From positions 1 through 14,091 of the forward strand of contig JAMOQA010000255.1 in assembly GCA_027064265.1 (NCBI GenBank): a stretch of DNA of 14,091 nt. The letters are read 5' to 3'. Source of the DNA: Acidobacteriota bacterium (GTDB taxonomy: Bacteria > Acidobacteriota > Polarisedimenticolia > J045). A model generated the notes under the pieces. That model did not search any database and was not told the origin of the DNA. It saw only the letters and a program-made list of their open reading frames with translations. Of the stretch, positions 7,696 to 13,972 are shown one piece after another (the stretch's first letter is position 1; each line of letters opens with the position of its first letter). A program made the position numbers and the translations under genes.

Positions 7696-9093
7696 ATGAC
7701 GGGGGAGCCCGGAAGGAACGCGCGGGTCCTCGTGCTGGGGGCGGGCCTGGTGGCCCCGCCCCTCGTCCGCTACCTGCTCGCGCGGGGGGCGACGGTGACC
7801 GTCGCCTCCCAGTTCGTCTCCCGGGCCCGGGAGCTGGTCGGCGACCACCCCCGGGGCCACGGCGTCGGGCTCGACGTCCCCGGGGACATGACCGCCCTCG
7901 AGGAGCTGGTCGAGGAGGCGGACGTCGTGGTCAGCCTCCTCCCGGCGTCGTTCCACCCGGTGGTCGCCCGGACCTGCGTCGAGACCCGCACCCACCTGGT
8001 GACGACGTCCTACGTCTCGGACGAGATGCGGGAGCTGGACGCCCGGGCCCGGGAGCGGGGCGTGGTCCTGCTCAACGAGTGCGGCCTCGACCCGGGGATC
8101 GACCACATGGCGGCGATGCGGGTGATCCACCGGGTCCAGTCGGAGGGCGGGCGGATCGTCGCGGTGCACAGCTACTGCGGGGGGCTCCCGGCGCCCGACG
8201 TCAACGACAACCCGTGGGGGTACAAGTTCTCCTGGAACCCGCGGGGGGTGCTCCTCGCCGCCCGCAACCCCGCCCGCTACCTCTTCGAGGGCCGGGTGGT
8301 CGACGTGCCGCCGGAAGAGCTCTTCGACAACTGCCACTACCTGGACATCGCCGAGGTCGGCCGGCTGCAGTCCTACCCGAACCGGGACGCGACGGTCTAC
8401 GTCGAGAAGTACGGCCTCGCCGGCGTCCGCACGATGTTCCGGGGCACCCTGCGCTACCCCGGGCACTGCATCACGTGGAAGCAGCTCGCGGCCCTCGGGC
8501 TCCTCGACCTCCGGGAGATGGACCTCGCGGGGGAGACCTGGGCGGGGCTGATGCGCCGCCTCGCCGGCGCCCGGCCCGGGGAGGACCCGCGGGAGGCGGT
8601 CGCCCGGAAGCTGGGGATCGGCCTCGCCTCCGAGCCGATGCGCCGCTTCGAGTGGCTGGGGCTCTTCGCCGAGGAACCGCTGCCCGCCGGGGTGACCACG
8701 CCCCTCGACGCCCTGGTCGCCCGGATGGAGGAGCGGCTCCGCTACCGTCCCGGCGAGCGGGACATGGTGGTCCTCCACGACGAGTTCCTGGTGGCGGCGA
8801 ACGGGGACGATCGCCTCTCCCGGGTCACCCTGACGCTCCTCGCGTTCGGCGAGGTCGGCGGGGACAGCGCGATGGCGCGGACGGTGGGCCTCCCGGCCGC
8901 CATCGCGACCCGGCTGATCCTCGAGGGGAAGGTGACGGAGCCCGGCGTCCGCCTGCCGACGACGCCGGACCTCTACGGGCCGATCCTCGAGGAGCTGGCC
9001 GGGCACGGCATCCGGGTGATCGAATCCCGGGAGGGCGCGAGCTCCATCGTGCGGGGCGGGAGCGCCCCGGTCTCCGCCGGCGACCCGGCCTGA
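7696..9093 (+). CDS. saccharopine dehydrogenase (glutamate-forming), AASS C-terminal-half type
   Basis: A 465-aa enzyme expected to oxidise saccharopine with NAD(P)+ to glutamate and 2-aminoadipate 6-semialdehyde. ATG 7696 has GGAGGAGG 6 nt upstream. The N-terminal Rossmann motif is VLVLGAGLVAPPLVRYL (11-27). Family signatures follow: ADVVVSLLPASFHPVVA (75-91), LNECGLDPGIDHMAAM (126-141), HSYCGGLPAPDVNDNPWGYK (158-177), FSWNPRGVL, and YPNRDATVYVEKYGL with MFRGTLRYPGH (227-257). These match the dehydrogenase half of AASS and yeast Lys9-type enzymes rather than the lysine-forming Lys1 type. The length is normal and nothing appears broken. It lies 38 bp after the reductase and is almost certainly in the same transcript. 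It converges with the FG-GAP gene, with 7 bp between the stop codons. Confidence 0.95.
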   Translation: MTGEPGRNARVLVLGAGLVAPPLVRYLLARGATVTVASQFVSRARELVGDHPRGHGVGLDVPGDMTALEELVEEADVVVSLLPASFHPVVARTCVETRTHLVTTSYVSDEMRELDARARERGVVLLNECGLDPGIDHMAAMRVIHRVQSEGGRIVAVHSYCGGLPAPDVNDNPWGYKFSWNPRGVLLAARNPARYLFEGRVVDVPPEELFDNCHYLDIAEVGRLQSYPNRDATVYVEKYGLAGVRTMFRGTLRYPGHCITWKQLAALGLLDLREMDLAGETWAGLMRRLAGARPGEDPREAVARKLGIGLASEPMRRFEWLGLFAEEPLPAGVTTPLDALVARMEERLRYRPGERDMVVLHDEFLVAANGDDRLSRVTLTLLAFGEVGGDSAMARTVGLPAAIATRLILEGKVTEPGVRLPTTPDLYGPILEELAGHGIRVIESREGASSIVRGGSAPVSAGDPA

Positions 9094-9100
9094 GGACGGG

Positions 9101-11068
9101 TCAGCGCAGGGGGGACTCGCCGCAGTCGTTGACGGCGGTCACCAGGTAGAACCAGGTCGCCCCGTCGGAGGCGGCGCCCGCGTCGGTCCACTGGATCCCG
9201 TCGGTCCCCGGGTCCTCGTCGGTGACTCCCTCGGCGTGGGGGCTCGTCCAGTCCGACGGGTCCGGGTGGTCCTCCCGCCAGACGTTCCAGGAGGTCACCT
9301 CCGGGTCGTCCGGGTCGTCCCAGGAGAGCTTCACGTCGTTCTCGCTCTTGTCGACGAGGAGCCCGGTGGGGTCCGCCGGGGGTCCCGAGCAGCCCCCGGC
9401 CTCGCGGATCGTCAGGAACTGGTCGACGGCGACGTCGTGGAGCTCGGTGACCGAGAGCGAGCTGTTCGGCCAGCGGACCCGGATCGTGTCGATCGAGGTG
9501 ACGTCGCCGAGCCCGAAGGTCAGGGCCAGCGGGTGCATCGGCCCCATGTGGCCGTTCCCCGCGTAGACCTCCCGGGTCCAGGTGACGCCGCCGGCGGTCA
9601 CCTCGACCTTCGCCCCGATCGCCGCCCGGTTCGCCTGGCCGGGACCTCCCCCGCCCTCGAGGCGGATCGTGATCCAGTGCCGGGTGTTCCCCAGGTCGTT
9701 GCGAAAGAGGCGCGGCGAGTGGGTGGTGTCCGCGATGCCGACGATCAGGTCCTCGTCCCCGTCCAGGTCGTAGTCCAGGGCGATCACGTTGTGGGCGGGG
9801 AGGTTCTCGTCGTTGATGACGTTCAGGCCCGAGCCGACGGTCGCCGGCTCGAAGGAATGGTCCGGCAGGTGGTGGAAGAGGTAGAGGCGGTTGTTGTCGT
9901 AGCCGCTCTCGGTGAGCGCGAAGTCGACGAGGCCGTCCCCGTCGTAGTCGAACCAGGTCGCGTAGTGGTCGCCGTGGTGGTCGAGGTCCGGGTCCTCGTT
10001 CCCCCGGTCGTGGACGCGCCAGAAGTCCCAGGAGAAGACCCCGGCCACGTTGGGCACCGCGGTGGAGTGGGTGTTCCCGTCGTCCCCGTCTCCCTTGCCG
10101 TGGGTGATGATCTCGAGGAAGTCCTGGTCCCCGTCCCGGTCGAAGTCCCTCGGCATCGACCCGAAGGAAACCGTCTGGCCCCAGACGCCCCGGTACTGGT
10201 CGTAGTGTGTCTCCGCCTGCACCTGGGTGAACGTCCCGTCCCCGTTGTTGCGCCAGTGCACCGGGATCGAGTTCAGGTTGGTCCGGCTGTAGGGAGGCGC
10301 GAAGAGGTCGGTGTACCCGTCGTCGTTCCAGTCGAAGGTCGCGACCGCGTAGACGCAGGTCGGCTTGACGTCGATCCCGGCGTCGTGGGTCACGTTGGTG
10401 AACGAGCCGTCACCGTGGCCCCGGTAGAGCTGATCGACCGTCAGGTCGTCGTCCATGTACCAGTTGCCGATGTAGAGGTCGACGTTCCCGTCGAGGTCGT
10501 AGTCCATGAACACCGCCGCGGCGGTGTTCCAGACCGGCTCCTCGTGGAAGGAGGAGTTCGGGGCCAGGGTGAAGTGCCCCTCCCCGTCGTTCAGGTACAG
10601 GTCGTTGGTGTCGGACTCCGCATGGTAGCTCCGGTGCAGGTAGGCGAGGGTGAAGAGGTCGAGGTCCCCGTCGTTGTCCACGTCGGCGAAGATCCCGCCG
10701 TCGGAGTGGTGGCCGGTGGGGCTGCCGTCCCGCTTCGCCCGGATGCCCGACTCGCTGGTGAAGTCGACGAACTTCCGGGTGCCCGGGGTGTCCCCCTCGA
10801 CGTTGAGCAGCAGGTAGGCCCGGTCGGCCCACTCGCTGTTCTCCCAGTCGGAGCGCTGGTGGAGCAGGAGGTCGGGGTAGCCGTCCCCGTTGACGTCCGC
10901 CACCGAGACGCGGAACGACGGGAACGACGAGAGCCCGGCTTCCTCGGTCACGTCGACGAAGAACGACCCGTCGTAGCTCGGGTCGGCGTCGCCGCCGGCC
11001 GCGGCCGGGACGATGGCCGCGAGAAGGACGCACCCGCACGCCAGCAGAACCATCCGGTCGATGGACAT
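9101..11068 (-). CDS. secreted FG-GAP/VCBS repeat protein with ASPIC/UnbV (CRTAC-type) domain and C-terminal FN3-like domain
   Basis: A 655-aa exported protein. ATG 11068 is preceded by GGGAGGT 5 nt away; the frame is open 12 codons further up but lacks such a site. A signal peptide covers residues 1-24 (hydrophobic core MVLLACGCVLLAAIVPAAA). Seven FG-GAP blades carry Ca2+-loop motifs: DVNGDGYPD (58), DVDNDGDLD (129), DYDLDGNVD (189), DWNDDGYTD (246), DFDRDGDQD (308), DYDGDGLVD (374) and DYDLDGDED (432). This fits an integrin-alpha-like beta-propeller. Residues ~464-555 (RHWITIRLEG, IGAKVEV, NGHMGPMHPLALTFGLG, VRWPNS) form an ASPIC/UnbV domain. An FN3-like domain occupies ~564-655 (PTGLLVDKSENDVKLSWDDP, then WFYLVTAVNDCGESPL). 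I infer extracellular adhesion or carbohydrate/protein binding; substrate unknown. Its start is 106 bp downstream of the desaturase stop on the same strand. Confidence 0.92.
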   Translation of the reverse strand: MSIDRMVLLACGCVLLAAIVPAAAGGDADPSYDGSFFVDVTEEAGLSSFPSFRVSVADVNGDGYPDLLLHQRSDWENSEWADRAYLLLNVEGDTPGTRKFVDFTSESGIRAKRDGSPTGHHSDGGIFADVDNDGDLDLFTLAYLHRSYHAESDTNDLYLNDGEGHFTLAPNSSFHEEPVWNTAAAVFMDYDLDGNVDLYIGNWYMDDDLTVDQLYRGHGDGSFTNVTHDAGIDVKPTCVYAVATFDWNDDGYTDLFAPPYSRTNLNSIPVHWRNNGDGTFTQVQAETHYDQYRGVWGQTVSFGSMPRDFDRDGDQDFLEIITHGKGDGDDGNTHSTAVPNVAGVFSWDFWRVHDRGNEDPDLDHHGDHYATWFDYDGDGLVDFALTESGYDNNRLYLFHHLPDHSFEPATVGSGLNVINDENLPAHNVIALDYDLDGDEDLIVGIADTTHSPRLFRNDLGNTRHWITIRLEGGGGPGQANRAAIGAKVEVTAGGVTWTREVYAGNGHMGPMHPLALTFGLGDVTSIDTIRVRWPNSSLSVTELHDVAVDQFLTIREAGGCSGPPADPTGLLVDKSENDVKLSWDDPDDPEVTSWNVWREDHPDPSDWTSPHAEGVTDEDPGTDGIQWTDAGAASDGATWFYLVTAVNDCGESPLR

Positions 11069-11174
11069 GGAAGACCTCCCTCGGGACGCGGGGCCCCGCT
11101 TCATCCATGTACGAGGCTCGGCGCCCTGCCGCCACCCGCATCGCGGCCGGATCCGGGGGAACTTGTTGCAGGAA

Positions 11175-12161
11175 CTACTCCCAGCGGGCGTGGGGCGGAC
11201 GGTTTCGGACGAACCAGTTCCGGAGGAGCTCCCCGTAGGTCCGGGGCCGGAGACCGATCTCCGCGTAGACCGGGCGAAGCAGGCGGTGGAGGCGGGGGAG
11301 GTCGTAGAACGGCACCCGGGGGTACCAGTGGTGCTCCAGGTGGTAGTTCGACCAGAGGAAAGCCCGGTCCCAGAAGGCCGACGGGGCGACCAGGGTCGAC
11401 CACTTCGCGGGATCGTCCGGGTCGATGTCGTAGTGCTGCCCGAGCCGGTTCAGCGTGAAGAAGACCGGGAAGACGAAGAACCAGGGGAAGAGGTACGCCC
11501 GGAAGGCGACCCCCCAGCCGAGGGTGCCGACGACGAGGGCGAGGATCGCGAGGTGCCCGGTGACCGTGGCCAGGCGCTCCCGGGCGATCGTCCGCCGCAG
11601 CTCCGCCGGGTAGGTGGAGGCCTCCCGGGCCGCCGCCCGGAAGTAGATCGGGAAGAGGGCCGGCGTCGCGTACAGCAGCTTGAGCAAGCGGGCGTTCCGC
11701 TTCGGCGAGAGGTGGTGGCGCTTCGGGTCGCCGGTGTCGCTCCCCAGGGCGTCGTGGTGGTCCAGGTGCCAGCGGGTGAACTGGGTCGCCGAGATGCCGA
11801 CCGGGAAGGCGTAGAGGAGCCCGAGCAGGCGGTTCGCGAGGGCGTTCTTCCGGCGGAAGACCGCGTCGTGGACCACCTCGTGGAGGAGCACCGTGAAGTC
11901 GAAGACGACGAGCCCGCAGAGGGTCGCCCCGGGAACCCACAGGAGCGGGTTCGTCGACGACGCGGCGAGCCAGAGCCCGCCGGCCCACAGGACGAGCTGC
12001 CGGGCGAGGACCGCGAAGTGCCGTGCGGGGCGCACCCGGTGCAGGCGGCGGATCTCGTCGGCCGGGATCCGCTCCCGGAGCCGCCGGCGGAACGGGCGGA
12101 ACGCCTCCCGCCAGGGACGTTCCCTGTCGGGGCGGATCGACTTACTGGCAACCGCACTCAT
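11175..12161 (-). CDS. membrane fatty acid desaturase (di-iron, three histidine boxes)
   Basis: A 328-aa integral membrane oxidoreductase that would introduce a double bond or hydroxyl group into an acyl chain or similar lipid, using O2 and an electron donor. The three His boxes are clear: H94EVVH98 (LLHEVVHDAVFRRK), H132LDHH136 (TRWHLDHHDALG) and H274LEHH278 (NYHLEHHWYPRVPFYDLP). An extra GQHYDID near 241-247 is typical of the family. Hydrophobic segments lie at about 50-67, 72-93, 111-126, 203-219 and 222-238. ATG 12161 was chosen because family similarity begins soon after and an in-frame stop-free extension upstream runs into non-coding-looking sequence. No Shine-Dalgarno precedes it, unlike every other gene here, and a TATCCT box lies nine bases upstream. 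The gene diverges from the CsgG-like gene. Substrate (phospholipid acyl, sphingolipid or carotenoid) cannot be told. Confidence 0.92.
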   Translation of the reverse strand: MSAVASKSIRPDRERPWREAFRPFRRRLRERIPADEIRRLHRVRPARHFAVLARQLVLWAGGLWLAASSTNPLLWVPGATLCGLVVFDFTVLLHEVVHDAVFRRKNALANRLLGLLYAFPVGISATQFTRWHLDHHDALGSDTGDPKRHHLSPKRNARLLKLLYATPALFPIYFRAAAREASTYPAELRRTIARERLATVTGHLAILALVVGTLGWGVAFRAYLFPWFFVFPVFFTLNRLGQHYDIDPDDPAKWSTLVAPSAFWDRAFLWSNYHLEHHWYPRVPFYDLPRLHRLLRPVYAEIGLRPRTYGELLRNWFVRNRPPHARWE

Positions 12162-12170
12162 GTCAGCCAG

Positions 12171-12232
12171 AGGATAGCCGAGCCCGGCCGCGGCGCCACG
12201 GGGCTGCGCCGCGCCCTGGCGGGCCCTATCCT
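12171..12232. promoter_or_regulatory. divergent -10-like boxes between desaturase and CsgG-like genes
   Basis: TATCCT occurs on the minus strand at 12176-12171 and on the plus strand at 12227-12232, within the 126-bp divergent spacer. The leftward box would place a transcript start about 3 nt before the desaturase ATG. The rightward one would leave a leader of ~49 nt carrying GGGGAGG. Neither has a recognisable -35 at 17 nt, so the call is tentative. Confidence 0.3.
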
Positions 12233-12287
12233 TTGCCCGGAACGATTTCCCGTGCGAATCCGGGCCATCCCGGGGAGGATCGAGACG

Positions 12288-13250
12288 ATGCGTGCGACGA
12301 GACGGATCCTGGGCGGACTCCTGGTCTTCACCCTGGTGGCGGCGCTCCTGCCCCTCGCGGCGTCCACGCCGGCGCGGGCGGAGGAGGAGAAGAAGATCCG
12401 CGTCGCGGTGATCGACTTCGACACCGAGGCGCTCACCCCCTCCTGGAGCTACGGCTGGCACGTCCGGAACCTCGCCCGGGCCGCCGCCGACGCCCTGACG
12501 ACGAAGCTCGTCCAGACCGGCAAGTTCCGGGTGATCGAGCGCCAGCAGCTCGACAAGATCCTCAAGGAGCAGGACCTCGCCGACACCGGCCGGATCGACC
12601 CGTCCACCGCGGCCCGCATCGGGAAGGTCCTCGGGGTGCAGGCGGTGATCATCGGGTCGGTCACCGAGTTCGGGATCTCGGAGACCGGCGGGCGGATCCC
12701 CCAGATCGGCAGGTGGAAGTGGGGCCGCGGCATCGGCGGCAAGGTGGTCACCGGGAAGACGACGGTGACCGCCCGTCTCGTCGACACGACGACCGCCGAG
12801 ATCCTCGGCGCCTACGAGGCGAGCGGGAAGTACACCTTCGGCAAGGGAGAGTTCTCCGGCGCCCGCTTCGGGAAGAACTTCGACTCCGGCATGGCGACCA
12901 AGATCCTGAACAAGGCGGTCAAGAAGATCGCGGTCAAGATCGCGGAGGACGCCGGCAAGATCAAGGTGTCCACCGTCCGGGGCGGGATCGCCGGGAAGGT
13001 CGCCAAGGTGTCCGGCGACAAGGTCTACCTCAACGTGGGCGACCTGCTCGGGGTCAAGGTGGGCGACCGGTTCGAGATCCGGGGGATGGGCGAGCTGATC
13101 AAGGACCCGGACACCGGCGAGGTGCTCGGCGGCGAGGAGGAGTCCCGCGGCATCGTCGAGGTGATCAAGGTCCTCGGCGACCGCCTCTCCGTGGCGAAGC
13201 CGGTCTCCGGCTCCGGCTTCCAGGTCGGCGACAAGGCCGTCATGCAGTAA
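12288..13250 (+). CDS. exported CsgG-family protein with C-terminal FlgT-C-like domain
   Basis: A 320-aa protein. ATG 12288 has GGGGAGG about 9 nt upstream. A signal peptide covers ~1-31 (MRATRRILGGLLVFTLVAAL, then ASTPARA before EEEKK). Residues ~36-222 follow the CsgG/curli-assembly fold: IRVAVIDFDTEALTPSW, LARAAADALTTKLVQTGKF, RVIERQQLDKILKEQDLA, ARIGKVLGVQAVIIGSVTEF, and TARLVDTTTAEILGAYEASG. Residues ~232-320 form a small beta-rich domain (AGKVAKVSGDKVYLNVGD, LLGVKVGDRFEIRG, then GIVEVIKVLGDRLSVAKPV). This resembles the C-terminal domain of flagellar assembly protein T. E. coli CsgG is a lipoprotein forming an outer-membrane pore, but no lipobox cysteine is present here and there are no curli genes nearby. 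It probably acts in the periplasm or at the outer membrane; function is inferred only at family level. Confidence 0.88.
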   Translation: MRATRRILGGLLVFTLVAALLPLAASTPARAEEEKKIRVAVIDFDTEALTPSWSYGWHVRNLARAAADALTTKLVQTGKFRVIERQQLDKILKEQDLADTGRIDPSTAARIGKVLGVQAVIIGSVTEFGISETGGRIPQIGRWKWGRGIGGKVVTGKTTVTARLVDTTTAEILGAYEASGKYTFGKGEFSGARFGKNFDSGMATKILNKAVKKIAVKIAEDAGKIKVSTVRGGIAGKVAKVSGDKVYLNVGDLLGVKVGDRFEIRGMGELIKDPDTGEVLGGEEESRGIVEVIKVLGDRLSVAKPVSGSGFQVGDKAVMQ

Positions 13251-13265
13251 CGACGACGATGGCCG

Positions 13266-13291
13266 CAAGGGCGCAGCGTGCTGCGCCCTTG
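13266..13291 (+). terminator. strong 12-bp stem 15 nt after the CsgG-like stop codon
   Basis: A perfect 12-bp inverted repeat (CAAGGGCGCAGC paired with GCTGCGCCCTTG, two-base GT centre) begins 15 nt after the stop codon. No T-run follows, so it is not a textbook intrinsic terminator. It may slow RNA polymerase or protect the mRNA 3' end. It is also the first hairpin of repeat module 1. Confidence 0.35.
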
Positions 13292-13310
13292 TCGCCCGCA
13301 GGGCGACCAT
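13266..13310 (+). repeat. REP-like double-hairpin module 1
   Basis: Hairpin 1 (GGGCGCAGC-GT-GCTGCGCCC, 13269-13288) is followed two bases later by hairpin 2 (GTCGCCC-GCA-GGGCGAC, 13291-13307) and CAT. The 42 bases 13269-13310 match module 3 (13409-13450) at 40 positions, on the same strand. The 5' GTAG of the other modules is GCAA here. Confidence 0.85.
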
Positions 13311-13311
13311 C

Positions 13312-13357
13312 ATGGCGGCCCTTCGGGCCGCACGGGTCGAGCACGCTCGACCCCTAC
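13312..13357 (-). repeat. REP-like double-hairpin module 2, inverted
   Basis: On the minus strand this reads GTAG (13357-13354), hairpin 1 with GGGTCGAGC and GCTCGACCC arms (13353-13334), two bases, hairpin 2 with GCGGCCC-GAA-GGGCCGC (13331-13315), then CAT. The architecture matches modules 1 and 3, but both stems have different, mutually compensating sequences. Confidence 0.8.
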
Positions 13358-13404
13358 GCCTTCACGTTTCGCGGAAAAACGGAACGAACGCGTCCCGAAC
13401 GGGC

Positions 13405-13450
13405 GTAGGGGCGCAGCGTGCTGCGCCCGGGTCGCCCGCAGGGCGACCAT
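13405..13450 (+). repeat. REP-like double-hairpin module 3
   Basis: GTAG (13405-13408), hairpin 1 identical to module 1 (13409-13428), two bases, hairpin 2 identical to module 1 (13431-13447), then CAT. It faces module 2 with GTAG ends inward across a 47-nt spacer. The spacer-side sequences CCCCTACGCC (13351-13360) and GGCGTAGGGG (13402-13411) form a perfect 10-bp inverted repeat. GTAG at the foot of a hairpin is the known mark of RAYT-associated REP elements. Confidence 0.85.
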
Positions 13451-13470
13451 GGGTGGTCGGGTGACGCCAG

Positions 13471-13695
13471 GGGCGGGATAACGGGAAAACCTGCAACCCG
13501 TCGGTGATCGCCTCCGGGAACGAAGCGGGATAACGCCCGATCCTGCAAGGCGGGTGTTCGATAACCGCGGGATTTGCAAGTTCCGAGGGGTCCGGGGCGC
13601 CCGCGACTTGCGAAGTTCCGTCTTATCCCGCCCCCACCTTGCAGTATCGCCCGTTATCGAACACCCCCCTTGCAGGAAGCGCCCTTGTCCCGCCC
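13471..13695. repeat. cluster of six 22-nt motifs, three forward and three inverted
   Basis: Each unit is exactly 22 nt, starting GGGATAAC or TCGATAAC (variants GGGATAAG, GGGACAAG) and ending in TGCAA (CGCAA in one). Forward units lie at 13475-13496, 13527-13548 and 13558-13579. Inverted units lie at 13608-13629, 13639-13660 and 13670-13691. Neighbouring unit starts are 31 nt apart except the first pair (52) and the central pair that changes orientation (50). The outermost 26 nt on each side (13471-13496 and 13695-13670) are imperfect inverted repeats, 19/26 identical, both starting GGGCGGGA. No ORF or transposase is associated. Confidence 0.75.
13542..13676. repeat. 24-bp inverted repeat with one mismatch inside the motif cluster
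   Basis: The left arm 13542-13565 (starts CCTGCAAGG, ends TGTTCGATAAC) and the reverse complement of 13653-13676 agree at 23 of 24 positions. The loop is 87 bp. The arms span the end of one 22-nt unit, the 9-nt spacer and the start of the next, so the spacer GGxGGGTGTTC is conserved as well as the units. Confidence 0.85.
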
Positions 13696-13721
13696 TTGTC
13701 CGACGACACCCCGCACCGCGG

Positions 13722-13750
13722 GTAGCGGGCGCCCTGCCGGGCGCCCTTAC
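13722..13750. repeat. REP-like hairpin with GTAG / GTAA feet
   Basis: GTAG (13722-13725), one base, then an 8-bp stem GGGCGCCC-TGCC-GGGCGCCC (13727-13746), then TTAC, which reads GTAA on the other strand. On the minus strand the foot is preceded by GGCGAGACGCG, resembling the block next to module 2 and to the element at 13849. Confidence 0.65.
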
Positions 13751-13778
13751 GGGCCGCGCGTCTCGCCGGTTCCCGCGG

Positions 13779-13798
13779 GGGCGGCCCGGAGGCCGCCC
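13779..13798. repeat. isolated 8-bp GC hairpin
   Basis: GGGCGGCC-CGGA-GGCCGCCC is a perfect 8-bp stem with a 4-nt loop. It has no GTAG foot, so membership of the REP-like family is not shown. Confidence 0.5.
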
Positions 13799-13848
13799 GC
13801 TTCGGGCGTCGCATCCGTTCCCCGGCACCGCACGCGTCCGGCACCCGC

Positions 13849-13890
13849 GGGCCGCCTGCCGGCGGCCCCTACAGGTTGCGCGTTTCGCGG
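13849..13890 (-). repeat. REP-like GTAG hairpin with conserved upstream block
   Basis: On the minus strand: CCGCGAAACGCG, a short gap, GTAG (13872-13869), then an 8-bp stem GGGCCGCC-GGCA-GGCGGCCC (13868-13849). The loop GGCA and the GGG foot equal those of the 13722 element read on the same strand, while the stem sequence differs with both sides changed together. CCGCGAAACG also precedes GTAG of module 2. Confidence 0.7.
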
Positions 13891-13918
13891 GTAAGCGCCG
13901 ACAAGTCGACCGAACCCG

Positions 13919-13947
13919 TTGTCCCGGGGGCGGTTCCGGCGTACATG
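13919..13947 (+). promoter_or_regulatory. possible promoter of the last gene
   Basis: TTGTCC (13919-13924) and TACATG (13942-13947) are separated by 17 nt, matching consensus at 4/6 and 3/6. The position, ~37 nt before the ATG, is reasonable for the secreted-protein gene that follows. Confidence 0.25.
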
Positions 13948-13954
13948 GTGGGCG

Positions 13955-13972
13955 GCGGGCCGGCCGGCCCGC
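13955..13972 (+). promoter_or_regulatory. 18-bp perfect palindrome abutting the ribosome site
   Basis: GCGGGCCGG followed by CCGGCCCGC is a perfect 18-bp dyad lying directly before the GGGGAGG Shine-Dalgarno (13973-13979). As RNA it could fold into a 7-bp stem with a GGCC loop. As DNA it could be an operator. Confidence 0.4.

Noticed and set aside
11032..11068. Lipoprotein signal in the FG-GAP protein (LLAC at residues 8-11)
   Set aside because: The cysteine is only five residues after the last basic residue, and the hydrophobic core continues beyond it to an AAA cleavage site, so signal peptidase I is more likely.
9101..11068. Internal tandem DNA repeat in the FG-GAP gene
   Set aside because: The recurrent GTCCCCGTC-like strings encode the DxDxDG calcium loops. 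They reflect the protein repeat, not a separate DNA element.
13475..13691. DnaA-box cluster / replication origin
   Set aside because: Each unit contains TTATC on one strand (TTGTC in one), but the following bases are CCGC, GAAC or similar rather than CACA. There is no AT-rich unwinding stretch and no dnaA or dnaN nearby.
13471..13695. CRISPR array
   Set aside because: Repeats are degenerate, only 22 nt, change orientation halfway, and spacers are 9 nt and themselves partly conserved. No cas gene is present.
13278..13894. Short open frames in the repeat region
   Set aside because: They begin at rare starts without ribosome sites, cross hairpins, and share translated strings only because the underlying DNA is repeated.
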